A stretch of DNA of 64,000 bases from Sneathiella sp. P13V-1 (GTDB taxonomy: Bacteria > Pseudomonadota > Alphaproteobacteria > Sneathiellales > Sneathiellaceae): assembly GCF_015143595.1 (NCBI RefSeq), contig NZ_WYEU01000004.1, positions 1-64,000 of the forward strand, given 5' to 3'. Below are positions 60,198 to 64,000 of this stretch, piece by piece (position 1 is the first letter of the stretch; each line of letters begins with the position of its first letter). A program made the position numbers and the translations under genes. The notes under the pieces are model-generated. The model saw only the letters and a program-made list of their open reading frames with translations. It did no database searches and was not told the DNA's origin.

Positions 60198-63100
60198 ATG
60201 ACAGGTTTGGTTCGTCACATATCTAAGCTCCTATTTGTTGGCGCTCTAGTGTTCCTTGCCAATGGCAGTATGACTTTGGCCGCTGATAATGTTGCCGTGC
60301 GCGCAGGTGAGCATCCGGATTACGGCCGCATCGTTATGGATTGGGGTAAGGATGTTGCACATCAAGCTTCCATTAGTAATGGTGCACTCATCGTCACATT
60401 TGATCAGCCTTTTACTGCGAATTTCAATGCAGTAACCAGAGTACTGGATGACTATATCTCTGGTGCGGAATTAATTAATTCCGGGAAGTCTGTTCGTTTT
60501 AGTCTCCGCGGTGACTATGCTCTAAAAACCGCAAAATATGGCACCGCGCTCGCTTTCGATCTAAAGAAGAAAAGTGGCTTAAAACCTTCGACTGACCAAG
60601 CCATTCCTGTCCGGGTTGGCGAACATGTAAAATATACCCGTATCGTTGTAGATTGGCCGAAACGTACAGACTTTAAAGTTTCAGGAGCAGATCAGGAATA
60701 TCAGTTTTCTTTTGATGCACCAGGAAGACTTGCTTTGGCAGAAATTCAGCGTGATCTTCCCGATCGCGTGCAATCAATCCAGCAAGTCCAAGTGGATAAT
60801 GGCTCTTCTATCTCGCTCAAGACAAGCACTCCTACAAGGATCAAGAGTTTCAGAAGCGGAAATAGTGTTGTATTTGACGTCATTACTGTAGACCAGCCTG
60901 TTGAGGAAGAAGCGCCTGCGGCCCAACAAGTGGTAAAAGCAGAACCCGTCCAGAAGACACCTGTCAAAAAACTAACGGATAATCCACCAGCAAAGCCGGA
61001 AGAGCAAGAGTTAGCTGAGTCTGAGCCTGAAAAAGTTACTGTTACGAAGGCCGAAGAAGCCCCTGTGGTTGAAGATGTCTCTGCTGTGGCAGCACCTGAA
61101 AAAAAGGAAAATGCTCCTAAACTTCTAATTCCAGAAAGTAATTTGGCATCGAACAATCCTCAGAATGCCAAAGCACCGACAGACAAGCTCACGATCAATG
61201 TGGCAAACCTGAAGGATGGTTTTCGGATGATATTTCCGTGGGAAAAACCTGCGGCAATGGCCTTATTTGAGCGTAGTGGTAAATTCTGGCTGGTCTTCAA
61301 TGAACCGGTAAGGCTTGATTTCTCCAGATTGTCAGGCCCATATAAATTTCTTCTGATTAAGAAAAAGCAGATGCCGCACCCTAGCGCAACTGTTGCAAGT
61401 CTTGTCGTGCGGGAAGGGTATACCCCTTCGGTTGCCCGTGTTGAAAATGAATGGCGGATTGATTTCAGACTTGGTGAAGCGCTCAGAATTAAAAACACGA
61501 TTGATATACAGTCCCAGCCTGCCTCGGCTGTTGGCGCGCGTGTATTTATCCCCGCAGTGAACAACGGTAAAAAAGTTACCTTTATGGATCCGGAAGCCGG
61601 TGATGAACTGACAGCTGTCCCGTTATATGCACCGGGATGGGGACTTGGCGTGCGGCGTACTTTTGCACAGTTTGTTGTCCTGCCGTCCATGCAGGGCATC
61701 GGCATGTACAAACGGGATTCCAGTGTGAAAATGGCGGTGGAGAGAAACGGGGTTTCCATTACTGCAGACAAAGGATTGCAGCTTACACGTGAAATTTCAA
61801 AAGATGATTTATTTGCTTCTGGCGACCAGTCCGACAGATTTTCAGGGAAGAAAGATGCTGCACAACTTGTGAAACTGCAAGAATGGGCTCAAGTTCCTGA
61901 AAAAGAATTTTGGGAGAGGAAGCAGCTTTTACAGCGAAAAGTTGCCCGCGCTCCGCAAGGAGGGCGTAATGCGGCCCGAATGGGATTGGCCAAATTTTTC
62001 ATCGCGCATAAATACCATGCAGACGCATTTGCTGTGCTTGAAAGGATCAGGAAAGATGATCCACGTGCGGATGAGGATGGGGTCTATAGGTTGCTTCGCG
62101 GGCTCGCGAATCTGGGGCTTCATCATATGGATGAAGCGCAGACTGATTTAATGCATCCTGTATTTAATGGTGTCGCCGAGGTTGCACCATGGCGCGCCAA
62201 GGTCGCCGCTGAGCGCGATGATTGGAAAACTGCGCTGCGTGAGATGAAGCTGGGGCAGGAAGCACTTGGTGTCTACAATGAAGATCTCAAAAATGAGTTC
62301 AACTTGATTGCTGCGGAAGCGGCCCTTGAAGATTTTGACGTGGAATCCGCGAATAAATCCTTGGAAAAAATAAGGACATCACTTGAGAAAGGAACAAATA
62401 TCTCTATTGCCGCACGTCGGGAATATCTGGAAGGTTTGGGGGCGCTTAAGTCGGGTGATATCGAACGAGCGATTGGCAAATTTGATCAAGTGATAGAACT
62501 TGATTACCGACCCCTCACGACCCATGCGAAATTCCGTCGTGTAAACGCGATGTTGTCTCAACAGGAAATCACACCGGACGAAGCAATTGAAGAGCTTCTG
62601 GATATGTCCTATGCATGGCGCGGGGACCATCTGGAACTTGATATTCTAAAGCGTGTTGGTGATCTGCAGATTGCACAAGGTAATATTGACGAAGGGCTTA
62701 AGACCTTCCGCAATATTGTCATGACATTCCCGAAAAACCCGCAAGCGCGTGATATTGCCCGTGAAATGAACGATTTGTTCAATCAGTTGTTCCTTGAAGG
62801 TAAGGCAGAGGACCTGCCTCCCGTTAAGGCCTTGGCTCTCTACTACGAATATCGAGAGTTGACGCCGCTTGGTAAGCAAGGTGACAAAATGATCCGTGGT
62901 CTTGCAGACCGGTTGATCAAAGTAGATTTGCTGGAACAGGCAGCACAGCTTCTGGATCACCAGATTAATTTCCGCCTGAAAGGTGATCTGAAAGCCCTGA
63001 CGGGTACTAAATTGGCAGTTGTTCATCTGTGGAACGGAAACCCTCAAGAGAGCCTGAACGTACTTTACAAAACAAGATGGAAAGCCCTTCCTGAGGAGGT

Positions 63101-63584
63101 GAAACGTGAGCGTTTGTTCATTCAGGCAAGAGCGCATTCAGATCTTGGGGACTATGAAGAAGCATTGGAATTGCTGATTGATGAGAAAGGCAGGCAAGCA
63201 GAAAAATTGAAAGCTGACATCTATTGGAAAGCCAAAATGTGGCCGAAAGCCATCGCGACATTGGATAAGCTGTTGCAAGATACAAATGTGAGGGCTGCTG
63301 AGAAGCTGAACCCTGAGCAAAGACAATATCTGATGCAGTTGGCGGTGGCCAGAAATCTGTCAAATGACCAATCCGGCCTTGAAGCGATGCGTCGTACCTA
63401 CCGCAAGAAATTTGTAGGCTCGCCCGATTTGGATGCCTTTGACCTGATTACCGAACAGCCAGATGGTTCCGAGATGGAGTTCCGGAAACGTGCAACTGCA
63501 ATCGCCAAGGTAAACCAGCTTGAATCTTTCATGACGGGTTACCGTGATCAGCTGGAAAATGGTGAGTTTTGGAGCACGAACTAG
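60198..63584 (+). CDS. Large envelope protein with AMIN-like repeats and TPR region, motility operon
   Basis: A 1128-residue exported protein. A signal peptide ends near residue 29 (ANGSMTLAADN). Two related beta units follow (VAVRAGEHPDYGRIVMDWGK near 33-52; IPVRVGEHVKYTRIVVDWPK near 136-155), resembling AMIN-type modules that bind peptidoglycan. A Pro/Glu/Ala linker covers about 235-320, with a third similar unit near 330-420. From about 550 to the end it is helical and TPR-like (AKFFIAHKYHADAFAVLERI; LRGLANLGLHHMDEAQTDL; GDIERAIGKFDQVIELDY). Placed seven bases after motB, it could scaffold the stator or basal body at the cell wall. No close named family is recalled. The ribosome site is weak. 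Confidence 0.7.
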   Translation: MTGLVRHISKLLFVGALVFLANGSMTLAADNVAVRAGEHPDYGRIVMDWGKDVAHQASISNGALIVTFDQPFTANFNAVTRVLDDYISGAELINSGKSVRFSLRGDYALKTAKYGTALAFDLKKKSGLKPSTDQAIPVRVGEHVKYTRIVVDWPKRTDFKVSGADQEYQFSFDAPGRLALAEIQRDLPDRVQSIQQVQVDNGSSISLKTSTPTRIKSFRSGNSVVFDVITVDQPVEEEAPAAQQVVKAEPVQKTPVKKLTDNPPAKPEEQELAESEPEKVTVTKAEEAPVVEDVSAVAAPEKKENAPKLLIPESNLASNNPQNAKAPTDKLTINVANLKDGFRMIFPWEKPAAMALFERSGKFWLVFNEPVRLDFSRLSGPYKFLLIKKKQMPHPSATVASLVVREGYTPSVARVENEWRIDFRLGEALRIKNTIDIQSQPASAVGARVFIPAVNNGKKVTFMDPEAGDELTAVPLYAPGWGLGVRRTFAQFVVLPSMQGIGMYKRDSSVKMAVERNGVSITADKGLQLTREISKDDLFASGDQSDRFSGKKDAAQLVKLQEWAQVPEKEFWERKQLLQRKVARAPQGGRNAARMGLAKFFIAHKYHADAFAVLERIRKDDPRADEDGVYRLLRGLANLGLHHMDEAQTDLMHPVFNGVAEVAPWRAKVAAERDDWKTALREMKLGQEALGVYNEDLKNEFNLIAAEAALEDFDVESANKSLEKIRTSLEKGTNISIAARREYLEGLGALKSGDIERAIGKFDQVIELDYRPLTTHAKFRRVNAMLSQQEITPDEAIEELLDMSYAWRGDHLELDILKRVGDLQIAQGNIDEGLKTFRNIVMTFPKNPQARDIAREMNDLFNQLFLEGKAEDLPPVKALALYYEYRELTPLGKQGDKMIRGLADRLIKVDLLEQAAQLLDHQINFRLKGDLKALTGTKLAVVHLWNGNPQESLNVLYKTRWKALPEEVKRERLFIQARAHSDLGDYEEALELLIDEKGRQAEKLKADIYWKAKMWPKAIATLDKLLQDTNVRAAEKLNPEQRQYLMQLAVARNLSNDQSGLEAMRRTYRKKFVGSPDLDAFDLITEQPDGSEMEFRKRATAIAKVNQLESFMTGYRDQLENGEFWSTN

Positions 63585-63663
63585 TTTTTAATTTATTCCC
63601 TTGCATCACTTGTTCAGGCTGATATGTGTTGGCCAAAGATGTTTTTTGTATAAGGAATAAGCC

Positions 63664-64000
63664 ATGGCTGGTTTGAACCAAGATGTTGATCCAGATGGAT
63701 TACTTGAGTATTCGGTTGTTTTCACAGATCGCTCTTTGAACCATATGTCGAAGTCGTTTCAAACGGTAATGAATGACATTTCAAGGCTTCTGAAATCTGT
63801 ATATAACGCCGATGCTGTGGCTATCGTTCCTGGTGGTGGAACTTACGGCATGGAAGCTGTGGCACGTCAATTTGCGACAGATAAGAGCGTTTTGGTTATT
63901 CGAAACGGCTGGTTCAGCTATCGTTGGTCCCAGATTTTCGAAGCTGGCCGTATTCCAGCAAAAGAGACTGTCCTGAAAGCCTCTCAGGTTTCAGAAGGTC
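63664..64000 (+). CDS. Class V aminotransferase, N-terminal part cut by the right edge
   Basis: The frame is open from ATG 63664 to the window end (112 codons). It begins with LEYSVVFTDRSLNHMSKSF and continues ADAVAIVPGGGTYGMEAVARQF and VLVIRNGWFSYRWSQIFE. These match the alphaproteobacterial alanine-glyoxylate aminotransferase-like class V PLP enzymes, in which GGGTYGMEA binds the cofactor phosphate. The PLP lysine lies beyond the edge. TAAGG-type sequence precedes the start. The amino donor and acceptor cannot be told. Confidence 0.85.
   Translation, partial: MAGLNQDVDPDGLLEYSVVFTDRSLNHMSKSFQTVMNDISRLLKSVYNADAVAIVPGGGTYGMEAVARQFATDKSVLVIRNGWFSYRWSQIFEAGRIPAKETVLKASQVSEG

Overview
The window looks like chromosomal DNA of a motile marine-type alphaproteobacterium with moderate GC content, in the Rhodospirillales/Sneathiella-like part of the class. 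This placement rests on lineage-typical genes: a GapR-type protein, COQ9, the flagellar genes DUF6468, motE and cheZ between fliM and motB, an aa3-oxidase subunit IV peptide next to a three-gene pntA/pntAB/pntB transhydrogenase, DUF1244, DUF1272, DUF465 and TIGR02444 proteins, and a perfect CtrA-type TTAA-N7-TTAAC site. The genus is an inference. No rRNA, tRNA, CRISPR array, insertion sequence or prophage was seen.

Layout. 1-2.4 kb: the start of a very large secreted adhesin (minus strand, running off the left edge) and its control region. 2.4-9.9 kb: small conserved proteins, GapR, a GT25 glycosyltransferase, class II fructose-bisphosphate aldolase, a small Acb2/Tad1-like protein, an AraC regulator divergent from a flavin monooxygenase-like gene, and a 3-hydroxyacyl-CoA dehydrogenase that lacks its usual hydratase half. 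9.9-17.4 kb (mostly minus): AraC regulator, two-subunit molybdenum hydroxylase (IorA/IorB type), DUF1272 and a single-chain indolepyruvate ferredoxin oxidoreductase. 17.6-26.1 kb: UDP-glucuronate epimerase, two hotdog thioesterases, oligoendopeptidase, cytochrome oxidase subunit IV, transhydrogenase and an FAD-linked dehydrogenase. 26.1-33.3 kb: rpsU, def, COQ9, a gene with exact halohydrin-dehalogenase motifs, purEK, a diguanylate cyclase, ubiX and small proteins. 33.3-36.5 kb: nrdAB behind two NrdR boxes. 36.5-51.5 kb: regulator-controlled metabolic units (TetR/GST/cupin; TetR/Rieske oxygenase/isomerase/GST; ArsR/SRPBCC), a c-di-GMP phosphodiesterase, a second FAD-linked dehydrogenase, Sua5-type tsaC, a DmdC-like acyl-CoA dehydrogenase, an MBL hydrolase and an enoyl-CoA hydratase. 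51.6-63.6 kb: a flagellar/motility region, with flgFGAH on the minus strand behind a sigma-54 promoter, and fliL-fliM-DUF6468-motE-cheZ-motB-like-motB-TPR protein on the plus strand. The right edge cuts a class V aminotransferase.

The most notable observations are these. (1) The gene at 28233-28964, which looks like an ordinary short-chain dehydrogenase, carries both halohydrin dehalogenase signatures (T-x4-F-x-G and S-x12-Y-x3-R). (2) Two overlapping motB genes align without gaps through the stator helix, but the first has Ser24 where the second has the proton-carrying Asp24. They are followed by an unassigned 1128-residue envelope protein. (3) A chromosomal protein resembles the phage Acb2/Tad1 nucleotide-sponge hairpin. 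(4) FliM has four MDMAAAM repeats ahead of its CheY-binding peptide. (5) The large adhesin has a LapG-like PAAG site and a CtrA box upstream. Several regulator/operator pairs are visible as clean inverted or direct repeats.
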